Below are positions 36,329-44,883 of a stretch of DNA of 64,000 nucleotides, piece by piece. Location: contig CBDHGY010000002.1 of the NCBI GenBank assembly GCA_965263325.1, positions 2,356,001 through 2,420,000 on the forward strand. The letters are read 5' to 3'. The notes beneath the pieces were generated by a model, which saw only the letters and a program-made list of their open reading frames with translations, was not told the origin of the DNA and did no database searches. How positions within the stretch are numbered: position 1 is the first letter of the stretch; every line of letters begins with the position of its first letter. The DNA is from CBDHGY01 sp965263325 (GTDB lineage: Bacteria; Pseudomonadota; Alphaproteobacteria; Caulobacterales; Hyphomonadaceae). Made by a program: the position numbers and the translations under genes.

Positions 36329-36441
36329 ATTATGCCCTCGAAGACGCGAATGATTGAACAAGAGCGCGGCAAATACGGGATTGGCCCGGCGAAGTCAACG
36401 GCGTGGAAACATTTCTTCGCGCATAAATGTGAGGGATGGAT

Positions 36442-37821
36442 ATGACGATTTTCACTGTGCGCAGAGTGCGCTGGGCAGCAATAGCCTCGGTAAGCGCCGT
36501 TTTGGCGGCGTGCGCAAGCTCGCCGAACCCGAATTTCCCGCCGAATTTTCCGGTGCAGATACCAGCTCCCGGCCCAGATACAGCCCCGCCGTCTGCGCCA
36601 GCAACGGACAAATATTCGACGTCTGGCAACAAAACGATCGATAAATGGCGCGATAATTTTGCTGAGAAAGCTTCCGATCAGGGACGTCAGGATTGGGCCG
36701 TGCGCGCCGTTCTGGAAGGCGTTGAGCCAATGGATCGGTTCTTTGGGAAGTCCTTCCAGGCAGCCTCGAAATCTGATGCAGCAAGCCAGGCGGAATTTGC
36801 CAAGCCGATCTGGGAGTATTTACGAACCGCCGTGGCGCAGTCACGCCGTGTGAAAGGCGCGCGCGAAATCTCTGAGAATGAGGCGATGTTCGCTGCGATT
36901 GAAACGAAATACGGTGTAAATGGTGAAGTTTTGGCCGCCATTTGGGGCATGGAGACGATTTTTGGCGGAAACATTGGCTCAGACGATGCGGCGAACGCGC
37001 TGGCAAATATGGCCGCTGAAGGCCGCCGCCGCAGTTTTGCGGAAGGTGAATTGTTGGCGCTCATGAAAATCCTAGAAAACGGCGAGGCTCAACGTGACCA
37101 GTTCATTTCGAGCTGGGCAGGTGCCATGGGGCAAACCCAGTTCATGCCATCAACTTACATCGCTTACGCGCAGGATTGGGAAGGCGATGGCAAGAAAAAC
37201 GTCTGGGATAGCGAAGGTGACGCGCTTGCTTCAGCCGCCAATTATCTCAGCGAGTCTGGGTATAAGTTGAACCAGCCATGGGGCATTGAAGTCCGCGTGC
37301 CAGATGGATTCGATTATTCTGTCGCAGACGGAAAAGAACGCCCAATGACGGCCTGGAACCTGATGGGCTTGCAGCCGATTTCTGGCGGCCCATTCGTAAC
37401 AAACGGTGCAGCCGATGCGGAGCTATGGTTGCCGGCCGGGGCAACTGGCCCGAAATATCTCTTATTCGACAATTTCAAAGCCTTCCGAACTTACAATCGC
37501 GCCAACTCCTATGCGCTGGCTGTCGGGCTTCTCTCAGATGCAATCGATGGCGGCTCTGGCGACCCCGTTACACCGTGGCCGACGGATCTGGCTCCTTTGA
37601 CAAAAGGGCAGCTGATGACGTTGCAAGCATCGCTTAATCAGTTGGGCTATGACGCTGGTCCGGTCGATGGAATTGTTGGCGCTCGCACGCGCGGCGCACT
37701 GCAACAATTTCAGAAGGCACGCGGTTTTGTAGCGGATGGGTATCCGACGAAGGAAATGCTCGCTTATGTTCAGGCAGCGCTTAATCCGCAAGCAACGAGC
37801 TATATCCCGAATAATGGTTAA
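36442..37821 (+). CDS. Lytic murein transglycosylase, lipoprotein (MltB type) with peptidoglycan-binding domain
   Basis: 459 residues from the ATG at 36442, chosen because GAGGG lies 6 nt upstream; the ATG at 36436 abuts it. The lipobox is VLAAC, followed by a Pro-rich linker. The SLT_2 catalytic domain contains AIWGMETIFGG with the catalytic glutamate, AMGQTQFMPSTY and DAIDGG. Residues about 385-445 form a PG_binding_1 domain (LNQLGYDAGPVDGIVGARTR). It cleaves the glycan strand to 1,6-anhydro-MurNAc products, which AmgK/MurU recycling (encoded at 25.5-27.3 kb) could reuse. Confidence 0.94.
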   Translation: MTIFTVRRVRWAAIASVSAVLAACASSPNPNFPPNFPVQIPAPGPDTAPPSAPATDKYSTSGNKTIDKWRDNFAEKASDQGRQDWAVRAVLEGVEPMDRFFGKSFQAASKSDAASQAEFAKPIWEYLRTAVAQSRRVKGAREISENEAMFAAIETKYGVNGEVLAAIWGMETIFGGNIGSDDAANALANMAAEGRRRSFAEGELLALMKILENGEAQRDQFISSWAGAMGQTQFMPSTYIAYAQDWEGDGKKNVWDSEGDALASAANYLSESGYKLNQPWGIEVRVPDGFDYSVADGKERPMTAWNLMGLQPISGGPFVTNGAADAELWLPAGATGPKYLLFDNFKAFRTYNRANSYALAVGLLSDAIDGGSGDPVTPWPTDLAPLTKGQLMTLQASLNQLGYDAGPVDGIVGARTRGALQQFQKARGFVADGYPTKEMLAYVQAALNPQATSYIPNNG

Positions 37822-37929
37822 TCATCTCAGCTGAGAATTTGACCAGTTTGATCAAGCAGAGGCTCAATAAATCGGTTTCATCAGTAACCATTTGCATTTC
37901 AAGGGAAAATAGATATAGGCGTGAAAATG

Positions 37930-37959
37930 GTACGGGGCCTTCTGCCAAAGGCCCCGTAC
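37930..37959. terminator. Perfect 11-bp hairpin downstream of the small membrane protein
   Basis: GTACGGGGCCT (37930-37940) is exactly complementary to AGGCCCCGTAC (37949-37959) with an 8-nt loop. It lies between the convergent ends of the transglycosylase gene (37821) and the small gene (37987). On the minus strand it is followed by CATTTTC. A short T-tract makes it a plausible terminator for the small gene. Confidence 0.65.
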
Positions 37960-37986
37960 GGTAGATCATCATATTTCCGATGTATC

Positions 37987-38106
37987 TTAGGCATCGTCGG
38001 ACGAATTATCGTCGCGGCGATGCTGCCGATTCTTGCTAACGTGGCTGTAAACGTTCAAGCAAAACGAACCGATTGACAGCACGAGCTGGACATAGACGGT
38101 GAACAT
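37987..38106 (-). CDS. Small single-pass membrane protein (39 residues)
   Basis: The frame encodes MFTVYVQLVLSIGSFCLN, then VYSHVSKNRQHRRDDNSSDDA and a TAA stop. An N-terminal hydrophobic helix (about residues 2-20) precedes a basic then acidic hydrophilic tail. The ATG at 38106 is preceded by AGGAGAAAGGAGGAAGCC, one of the strongest ribosome-binding sequences in the window, and a perfect hairpin lies downstream. These features make a real translated microprotein likely. The family is unknown to me; small proteins of this build often modulate transporters or membrane enzymes, but nothing here names a partner. Confidence 0.65.
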   Translation of the reverse strand: MFTVYVQLVLSIGSFCLNVYSHVSKNRQHRRDDNSSDDA

Positions 38107-38418
38107 TGGCTTCCTCCTTTCTCCTAGAGTTGGGCACGTTCGTCTTCGTTCTTTCGAATGGAAGACACGATATTCCGATCATTCGTCCTTTGATGGATTC
38201 TTTTTGACCTTACTCGCGATATTGGGGAACAGATCCGGCGTAAGTCTATATTCTGCAGTATGCATTGAGGTATGCTTGTACAAGTTTGCAATACAAAATG
38301 CGTGTTAAATGTAAAACTTGTAAAATCGAATAAATGACAGCGCTATCGATAAACTGGTTTACATTTAAGTGGTTATAAAATGAAAGCGTTTTGTTCCCCG
38401 AATGTTCGCGCCAAACAT
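38107..38418. other. AT-rich regulatory gap with palindromes
   Basis: This 312-bp gap is clearly AT-richer than its surroundings. It contains the palindrome CTTGTACAAG (38275-38284) and an 11-bp inverted repeat TTAAATGTAAA (38305-38315) / TTTACATTTAA (38358-38368). The promoter of the small gene at 38106 must lie here. I see no RNA gene or larger reading frame with a ribosome-binding site. Confidence 0.5.
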
Positions 38419-39696
38419 CTATTGGATGTCGATGATTTTTTTTGCCGCCTCAACATCGTCTTCTCGAACAGCGAACCATGCGTAAACCCCCATTCCGAGC
38501 AAAATTGCGCCAGCTAGAATGAATGGAACGTCATTGCCGACATATTGATACATCGCCGGTCCGAGGAAGGGTGAAAAGACAAACCCGATGGCGTTTGCCC
38601 CCATTATAACTCCGGCGACATCGCCTTGTTCATCACTCGATACGGCGAGGGAAGCGCCCGCAAAATAGCCTGGCCGGCAAAGGCCATTACCGATGCCGAC
38701 AAAAAACTGCGCCACGATCAGAACAGCGTACTGATCGGTGGGAATGATAAGAAACACGCCGATGCTGAATAAGACAGCTCCGATAACCATCAAGATCCGG
38801 TTTGAAAGATGCGCGCGAGGAATGATGACGAGCTGCGCCAGCATCGTAGAGGCTGCGCCCATAGAGTAAGCTGGCCCGAGAAAATTGACGACCTCAGTCC
38901 CTTCGACGCCCATTTTGTCCATCATGGCAAAACCATAGGACTGGAAAACAACACCGACGCTTAAGGAAAGTGCCATCGCGAAAAGCACATAAGGCATAAT
39001 CCGTTTGTCGAGCCACATGGGGTTTAGGATGCGAGGCGGCGGTTTGCCTTCCTGCTTCGGTGGGGTTTGCTCGGGTAGTTTGAACCAGATCAAAATGGCG
39101 GCGGTTGCTGACAATATTGCTGCGAAAAAGACCGGACTCAAAAGTCCCAGCGTTGCGGCAAAAGCCGCTGCGAAGGCTGGCCCGACGATCGTTCCGACGC
39201 TGAAGCCAGCTGTTAACGAGGCGATTTCTTCCTGGCGCTCATCAGGTGTTGTTCGGTCGGCAACATAGGCTTGCGCCGCGGGGTTTGTGCCTGAACCGAT
39301 CAAGCCAAATAAAGACCGCGACAGCACAAGGCTCAAAATGATGACAATGGGTGCGGTGATAATCTGAGCAACGGCAAGTGATGCAAAGATCCCAATTAAA
39401 AGCATTGAGACGGCATAACCTGCGAGCCCGAAAGCAATCACGGGTTTGCGTCCCCACTCATTTGATTTTCCGCCCCAATATGGGCTCATGATCACCCACA
39501 GCAGCGCAGACAAGGAGGCTACGGCACCAACGGTCCAATCATCGAGGCCGAGCTGGCGCGTAAGGGGCGGCAGCACCGCTGAAAACAGCATCGTATTGCC
39601 AATTCCAACGACAGCAAGCGCGAGGAATAACAAAAAGAAAGCGCCGCGACGATCTCGTCGCGGCGGTTCTTCTTGTGTGGTTTGTATCCCGCTCAT
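38419..39696 (-). CDS. MFS transporter (drug/multidrug exporter-like)
   Basis: 425 residues with about 12 transmembrane helices after a basic, cytoplasmic N-terminus. The A-motif between helices 2 and 3 is GGKSNEWGRKPVIAFGL, and helix 5 has the antiporter-like GFSVGTIVGPAFAA. This is the DHA1-type exporter pattern; the substrate is unknown. It is flanked by the AT-rich gap downstream and a secreted protein upstream, with no local regulator gene. Confidence 0.9.
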   Translation of the reverse strand: MSGIQTTQEEPPRRDRRGAFFLLFLALAVVGIGNTMLFSAVLPPLTRQLGLDDWTVGAVASLSALLWVIMSPYWGGKSNEWGRKPVIAFGLAGYAVSMLLIGIFASLAVAQIITAPIVIILSLVLSRSLFGLIGSGTNPAAQAYVADRTTPDERQEEIASLTAGFSVGTIVGPAFAAAFAATLGLLSPVFFAAILSATAAILIWFKLPEQTPPKQEGKPPPRILNPMWLDKRIMPYVLFAMALSLSVGVVFQSYGFAMMDKMGVEGTEVVNFLGPAYSMGAASTMLAQLVIIPRAHLSNRILMVIGAVLFSIGVFLIIPTDQYAVLIVAQFFVGIGNGLCRPGYFAGASLAVSSDEQGDVAGVIMGANAIGFVFSPFLGPAMYQYVGNDVPFILAGAILLGMGVYAWFAVREDDVEAAKKIIDIQ

Positions 39697-39740
39697 TGCT
39701 CCCTAATGCGCCGGGGGCGGCAGGAAGATCAAGCAGGAAT

Positions 39741-40226
39741 TTATCCGTTGCCAGTGCTTGCTGTAAGGTAGCAATCATTGCCGAGATAGTCTTCCATCTC
39801 AGCGTCCATCATTGTTTTGTTGGAATATTCAATACAGGCCTTGCCAAAGTCACGGACGATTTGGGTTGATTGGTCTTCCGCCCAAGCGTGGGCGCATGCG
39901 GCCTGATCCGGAGCTTTGGAGTTGGCATCAGCGCCTGGGCGTCGATAGGAATTGATAAAGTTGGTCACGCAAACGCCGTAGTCTTTCACATCAGAACGGA
40001 ACCCGTCGCGTTTCGCCATCGCTGTGCGCAGCTCGCTCATGCTCGAGATGCTCATATTCGCAAAGTCTGGTGTAGCGAGAGATCCGCACTGTTCTTTTAC
40101 AACTTCGAGACCGTCCGTGGTCGCTGTAGCAGGGCAAGTGGTGTAGCCATTTGCTGCTTGGATTTGCTGCGCCGTTGCCATCGGTGCAGTTACGGCAAAT
40201 GCCAGCGCAAAAAATGCAGTTTTCAT
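39741..40226 (-). CDS. Exported cysteine-containing protein of unknown function
   Basis: 161 residues. A signal peptide (MKTAFFALAFAVTAPMATAQ, cleavage near residue 19) precedes a mature helical protein with five cysteines spread over it (TTCPAT, KEQCGS, YGVCVTN, AACAHAW, KACIEY) and a sixth near the end (GNDCYL). The even number suggests disulphides in the periplasm. I do not recognise the family. The promoter region carries two CtrA-like boxes (40252-40286). Confidence 0.75.
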   Translation of the reverse strand: MKTAFFALAFAVTAPMATAQQIQAANGYTTCPATATTDGLEVVKEQCGSLATPDFANMSISSMSELRTAMAKRDGFRSDVKDYGVCVTNFINSYRRPGADANSKAPDQAACAHAWAEDQSTQIVRDFGKACIEYSNKTMMDAEMEDYLGNDCYLTASTGNG

Positions 40227-40251
40227 TAGATCACTCCTGAGATCGAACGCG

Positions 40252-40286
40252 TTAACGATGATTTACGCGCCTTAACATTTACTTAC
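40252..40286. promoter_or_regulatory. Two tandem CtrA-like half-consensus boxes
   Basis: TTAA-N7-TTAC occurs at 40252-40266 and again at 40272-40286, each one base short of TTAA-N7-TTAA and spaced 20 bp apart, that is, on the same helix face. They are 26 bp from the start of the secreted-protein gene (minus strand) and about 200 bp from motA (plus strand). CtrA controls motility genes in Caulobacter. Confidence 0.35.
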
Positions 40287-40485
40287 CGTTTGCAGTTTGG
40301 GGCTGCGTATTCGCCAATTGTTACTGGCACTGATCCCCTTTCGAATATCAAACCTAACCTGTCTGCTCAATGAATAGCAGCACATTCGCCTGCACTTTAG
40401 CGGCAGGCGGTCTAGGGAAACTCGAAATTAAGCAGGGCTGGGTAGTGTCTGGTCTGAATACACACCGCGACGGAGCGAACTCGAC

Positions 40486-41364
40486 ATGACACAAATTTTA
40501 GGTTTGGTGCTCGTCATCGCATTGGTCTTTGGTGCCTTGTTCTACTCCACGGGTCCAGCCGTACTGGCAGCCGTGCCGATCGAACTCGGTTTGATCGGCG
40601 GCGCGGCATTGGGGGCTTTGCTTCTCGGAAACTCCATGCCCGTGGCAAAGCGCGCTTTGCTCGGATTTCCGAGAGCAATTCGTGGTCCGCGCTGGAAACG
40701 AGCCGACTATGGAGCTTTATTATCATTGCTTTACCAGCTCTGCCATCGTGCCCGCAAAGGCGGAGTCGTAGCAATCGAGAATGATATCGAGTCGCCTGAC
40801 ACTTCATCATTGTTCGGCGAAGCTGAGCGTTTGCGGAAAGATCCAGCTATTCAAACGTTGATCTGTAATACGTTCCGGGTAATGGCGCTTGGCCCAGCTG
40901 ATCCAGAGCGCGCCGAGACGCAAATGGACAGGTACATCAACGCGCACATGCACCAAGAAATGCGGCCTGTGTCTGCCCTTAACACAATCGCTGACGCTTT
41001 GCCTGCGCTGGGAATTGTCGCAGCTGTTCTTGGAATTATCCGCACAATGGGATCGATTGATCAGTCCCCGGCAATTCTCGGGACAATGATCGGAACAGCT
41101 CTGCTTGGTACATTCCTTGGTGTGTTCCTCGCCTATGGTGTCGTTGGCCCGGTTGCGGCAAGATATGGTCAGGTGCTCGAAGAGGAAGCAGGAATGTTGG
41201 AAACGACCCAGGCGGTATTGTCTGCTTATATTCGCGGTGCGTCTCCTCGGGCCGCTATGGAAATAGGCCGTGCGGCGATACCGCCACATCTGCAACCGGA
41301 TATGGCTGATCTTGATCACTCCGTCCATCAGGCAAGATTCCGAGCGTCCGTTCGAGCTGCCTAA
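40486..41364 (+). CDS. motA: Flagellar motor stator protein MotA
   Basis: 292 residues. Two N-terminal transmembrane helices are followed by a cytoplasmic loop (RKGGVVAIENDIESPD, FRVMALGPADPERAE, with charged residues contacting FliG) and two C-terminal helices. LPALGIVAAVLGIIRTM and GTMIGTALLGTFLGVFLAYG contain the conserved prolines of the proton path. With MotB it forms the torque-generating stator. motB is not adjacent, as often in Caulobacterales. Four bases separate it from the downstream phosphatase gene. Confidence 0.95.
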   Translation: MTQILGLVLVIALVFGALFYSTGPAVLAAVPIELGLIGGAALGALLLGNSMPVAKRALLGFPRAIRGPRWKRADYGALLSLLYQLCHRARKGGVVAIENDIESPDTSSLFGEAERLRKDPAIQTLICNTFRVMALGPADPERAETQMDRYINAHMHQEMRPVSALNTIADALPALGIVAAVLGIIRTMGSIDQSPAILGTMIGTALLGTFLGVFLAYGVVGPVAARYGQVLEEEAGMLETTQAVLSAYIRGASPRAAMEIGRAAIPPHLQPDMADLDHSVHQARFRASVRAA

Positions 41365-41367
41365 ATT

Positions 41368-42378
41368 ATGCCTACGCTGCGCATTGCAACTTTTAATGTT
41401 GAAAATCTTCTCATGCGATGCGACTTCAAACGCGTTGGTATCGAAGGAGCTCAGCGCAAACTCAACAAGGTCAGCAGTGCTGCGGAGGCTGATCGCATTG
41501 ATGCGGCATTCAACGTCTTGTCCGAAGATGATCGAACACTGACCGCGCAAGCGCTTGCGGCAACTCGTGCCGATGTGTGCGCGCTGCAGGAAGTCGAGAA
41601 CCTGGTAACGCTAACGGCATTTCATAACAGATATCTCTCGCGTTGGTCTGATCGTCCGTATCAGGAGCGTATACTACACGAGGGGAATGATGGACGCGGC
41701 ATCGATGTGGCGCTGCTTTCGCGTCTACCGGTTTATAAACATACAAGCCATGCAGGTGAGACTTTTGGGAGTCTTGGTCTAAAACCTCCGGAGGGCAGCG
41801 ATATGCGAGCGCGTGTCTTTCGGCGAGATTGTCTAGAAATAGATATCATTAAAGATGGGCGCGTGCTCACGCTATACGTATGCCACTTCAAATCTATGCA
41901 TGGTGGGCGCGCCGAAACTCGTGAAATCCGTCTGCAAGAAGCTCGAGCGGTACGTGCGATTATAGAGCGCCGGTTCAAAAATCCGGACCGCGAAGACTGG
42001 TTGATCCTTGGAGATCTCAACGATTATCTGGAAATCGACGGTTCTGCCGTCGATGATCATGGCCTTGGTCCACTTGTGGATGATGGATTTTCAGTAGACT
42101 TGGCTCCAATGCTGATTGCCAATGATTTGGAGCGCTGGTCGCACCATTACACACATGAAGATACTTATTCGGCTCTCGATCATATACTGCTGTCGCCGAC
42201 ACTTGCGGGGTTGAATAGACACGCAAGTGCAGCATATGTGCGAGCGGGCGTGCCTTGGAGAAGTTCACGCCATACGGGCTGGCGGTTGCCCGGGGTTGGA
42301 TGGTCCAGACCGAAAGCCTCCGATCATTGCCCATTTGCGGCGACAATAGAGTTTACCGGCCGGGCGGTACCCGGCTAA
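41368..42378 (+). CDS. Endonuclease/exonuclease/phosphatase-family protein
   Basis: 336 residues. The EEP motifs appear in order: IATFNVENLLMR, ALQEVENL, DVALLSRLPV, CHFKSMHGGR, LGDLNDYLE, and SALDHILLS with the final KASDHCPF. No signal peptide. Members hydrolyse phosphodiesters in nucleic acids, lipids or inositol phosphates; nothing decides among these here. The very close spacing to motA means a shared transcript, but a flagellar role is not implied. Confidence 0.9.
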   Translation: MPTLRIATFNVENLLMRCDFKRVGIEGAQRKLNKVSSAAEADRIDAAFNVLSEDDRTLTAQALAATRADVCALQEVENLVTLTAFHNRYLSRWSDRPYQERILHEGNDGRGIDVALLSRLPVYKHTSHAGETFGSLGLKPPEGSDMRARVFRRDCLEIDIIKDGRVLTLYVCHFKSMHGGRAETREIRLQEARAVRAIIERRFKNPDREDWLILGDLNDYLEIDGSAVDDHGLGPLVDDGFSVDLAPMLIANDLERWSHHYTHEDTYSALDHILLSPTLAGLNRHASAAYVRAGVPWRSSRHTGWRLPGVGWSRPKASDHCPFAATIEFTGRAVPG

Positions 42379-42409
42379 GGTCTGGCGGGTTGGCTGGAGG
42401 GAAGAAAAT

Positions 42410-42934
42410 ATGTCCAAGCATCAGGATTTGCTGGAAACGGTTCAGAAATATCAAGCGCTGGCAGCAGAAAACTACGATCGAATTCGCAAACTTGCCGAAG
42501 AAATCGACGATGGAATGTGCGCCTATATGAATTCCACCACGGGCCAGTGCGTACATCTCGTCCCGCCTATGGGCCAGTTTGAACCAAAACCTTATGGAGA
42601 TCAGGCCTTTTCTATGCCGCCGCGCGGGTTTCGTCCGCTCGGGCCCGTCGCGTTCGGCTTGGCAATTCGTGTGACGCCAGGCACAGACTGGTTGCGCGTT
42701 ACTCTTGAGTGCCGAAAAGAAGGCGAGGACTTTATCGTTCAAATCGTCGGCGGTGACGAGTACAGAACGCAGGTTCCTCTCGCAGACCACGATCCGGAAC
42801 CGCTCTATAAGCTGATATACCGACATGTATTTGATTGGTTTGGTGACCGCATCGAAAAGTATGAAGAGGGCGATTACGGTACGCGTGAGATCGGATTCGA
42901 TTTTGCCGACGATGTAGATGCTGCTGTTGCCTAG
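42410..42934 (+). CDS. Protein of unknown function
   Basis: 174 residues, soluble, no signal peptide. The N-terminal 30 residues form a helix (LLETVQKYQALAAENYDRI). The middle contains VHLVPPMGQFEPKPYGD and LRVTLECRKEGEDFIVQIVG, which read as a beta-rich domain, and the C-terminus is acidic (KYEEGDYGTREIGFDFADD). I do not recognise it. It lies between the EEP gene and the antiporter gene, all on the same strand, with a GGAGG ribosome-binding site before the ATG. Confidence 0.75.
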   Translation: MSKHQDLLETVQKYQALAAENYDRIRKLAEEIDDGMCAYMNSTTGQCVHLVPPMGQFEPKPYGDQAFSMPPRGFRPLGPVAFGLAIRVTPGTDWLRVTLECRKEGEDFIVQIVGGDEYRTQVPLADHDPEPLYKLIYRHVFDWFGDRIEKYEEGDYGTREIGFDFADDVDAAVA

Positions 42935-42966
42935 CGGCAACCTGCGATCGGTGATCTGGATCCTAT

Positions 42967-44883
42967 ATGTTTGACGCACAAATTTTCTTAGCTGGGACAG
43001 GCCAAAGCGAGCTGATTTTTGCCTGCGCTCTTATCGGCGCGCTGGGTCTTGGTGCCCAGTGGATCGCCTGGCGCATTCAGGCTCCCGCTATCGTCTTGAT
43101 GGCACTTGCGGGCATGGCTGTTGGTCCGCTTTGGGCGGTGATTTTCGGAACACCTCTGCTAGATCCGGATCATACTTTTGGCGAGCTATTGCGCCCGATT
43201 GTATCTCTAGCGGTAGCAGTGATTCTGTTCGAAGGTGGTTTGGTACTCAAATTTGAGAACTTGCGTGATGCGGGCCCTGCGGTTCGGCGCATGGTTTTTG
43301 TGGGCGGTCCGCTTGCCTGGGTGCTTGGCTCGTTTGCGGCGCGCTATGCCGCCGGACTCGATTGGGGTAGCGCAATTGTGTTCGCCGGCGTCATGGTCGT
43401 CACAGGTCCAACAGTGATTATGCCATTGCTTCGCCAATCAAAGCTCGGCGGCCGCGTGGGCTCGGCGCTGAAATGGGAAGGGATCGTCAACGATCCAATC
43501 GGTGCCTTGTTTGCGGTCGCGTCTTTTGAAGTACTGCGTGTCGCGACAAGTGAAGGCAGCGTGCTCGGCGCAGCTGGATGGATTATCGTTGCGGCGGCTT
43601 TAGGCACGGCGCTTGGTATTGCATTTGGGTGGTCAATGGTTCGGGCATTTCGTGCGGGTTGGACGCCTGAATACCTGAAGGCGCCGATTATCTTTGCTTC
43701 GATCATCTTGTGTTATGCGCTGGCAGAAATGCTGGCAAAAGAAATCGGCCTTGTCGCCGTTACAGCTTACGGTATGACTCTGGCGAACTCGAACTTGGCA
43801 GGTCTAGCCGAACTCCAAAAGTTCAAGGAAGAAATCGCCATTTTGCTTGTGTCCGGCGTATTTGTAATCCTCACAGCGAACCTCACGCCTACACTGATCG
43901 CCAGCGCGTTAACCTGGAATACGTTCTTCTTCCTGGTTGTGATGCTGTTCATTGTCCGTCCACTGTCGATCTGGATTTCAACATACGGTACGCTTGAGAG
44001 GAACGAAGCTTTATTGCTTGGGTGGATTGCCCCGCGCGGAATTGTGGCTGTCGCAGTTTCTGGCCTGTTCAGCCAGCTTCTGATCGAGTTAAACGATGAC
44101 CTTCTGGGTAGTCCTTATTTCTTTTCCGGCGCTGAAAAAATCGCGCCACTTGCTTTTGCGATGGTATTTGCGACCGTCGTGCTGCACGGTTTCACGATTG
44201 GGCCATTGTCTCGTTATCTCGGCCTTTCTCGTAAGGCGAAACCCGGAACCCTGATCGTTGGCGTCAATCCGTGGAGCATCGATCTTGCGAAAGTGCTTCA
44301 CGATGCTGGAGTTGATGTCATTCTCGCAGATAGCAACTGGCGGCGTCTGAAACCTGCACGCGAAGCGGGCATGGAGACGTTCTTTGGTGAAGTGCTCTCT
44401 GAAGACGCGGAGGTCCGCTTGGATCATACACGATTTGAATCGGTGGTCGCGCTCTCCGCAAATGAGCCTTACAATGCACTTGTATGTGGGCAGTTCGCCC
44501 CGGAACTTGGGCGCCACCGTGTCTTCCAACTTTCTTCTCAAGACGGTGAGGAAGAAGACCCGCGCGCCATCGGGATTGATGCGCGTGGACGAACCCTAAT
44601 AAAACGCGGGCGCTCCTATGATGCGCTCATCAGGGACCATTATCGCGGATGGGAGTTTGCGAAAACAACGCTGACGGAGCACTACGATGTTGATGCGCTT
44701 AAAGCCGATCGCCCACGCGCAGATATTATTGCGGAAGTTCGCCCGGACGGTTCCATAAATTATCTTGGACCAAACCGTGAGATACGCGGCGGCGAGGGCG
44801 CGATCATTATCAGCTTTGGTCCAGCACAAACAACAGAAGTTGGCCACCGTGCGGCAGAAGCGTCCGCAAGCGAAGAGCCCTAA
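42967..44883 (+). CDS. Cation:proton antiporter with C-terminal TrkA/RCK-like domain
   Basis: 638 residues. About twelve transmembrane helices occupy residues 1-410. They include EGGLVLKFENLR, GVMVVTGPTVIMPLL and EGIVNDPIGALFAV, the last holding the ND motif of CPA1/NhaP-type exchangers. Residues about 425-540 are a nucleotide-binding RCK/TrkA-N-like domain (LIVGVNPWSIDLAKVL) with a degenerate glycine motif. Such proteins exchange Na+ or K+ for protons at the inner membrane and may sense nucleotides through the C-terminus. The gene overlaps the convergent peptidase gene by 4 bp. Confidence 0.93.
   Translation: MFDAQIFLAGTGQSELIFACALIGALGLGAQWIAWRIQAPAIVLMALAGMAVGPLWAVIFGTPLLDPDHTFGELLRPIVSLAVAVILFEGGLVLKFENLRDAGPAVRRMVFVGGPLAWVLGSFAARYAAGLDWGSAIVFAGVMVVTGPTVIMPLLRQSKLGGRVGSALKWEGIVNDPIGALFAVASFEVLRVATSEGSVLGAAGWIIVAAALGTALGIAFGWSMVRAFRAGWTPEYLKAPIIFASIILCYALAEMLAKEIGLVAVTAYGMTLANSNLAGLAELQKFKEEIAILLVSGVFVILTANLTPTLIASALTWNTFFFLVVMLFIVRPLSIWISTYGTLERNEALLLGWIAPRGIVAVAVSGLFSQLLIELNDDLLGSPYFFSGAEKIAPLAFAMVFATVVLHGFTIGPLSRYLGLSRKAKPGTLIVGVNPWSIDLAKVLHDAGVDVILADSNWRRLKPAREAGMETFFGEVLSEDAEVRLDHTRFESVVALSANEPYNALVCGQFAPELGRHRVFQLSSQDGEEEDPRAIGIDARGRTLIKRGRSYDALIRDHYRGWEFAKTTLTEHYDVDALKADRPRADIIAEVRPDGSINYLGPNREIRGGEGAIIISFGPAQTTEVGHRAAEASASEEP

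Noticed and set aside
37781..37972. 63-codon minus-strand frame across the transglycosylase end
   Set aside because: It includes the perfect hairpin at 37930-37959 and the tail of a certain gene; no start signal.
40807..41550. 247-codon open frame antisense to motA
   Set aside because: It mirrors the motA codon pattern, has no ribosome-binding site, and its translation is rich in Cys, His and Arg without domain features.
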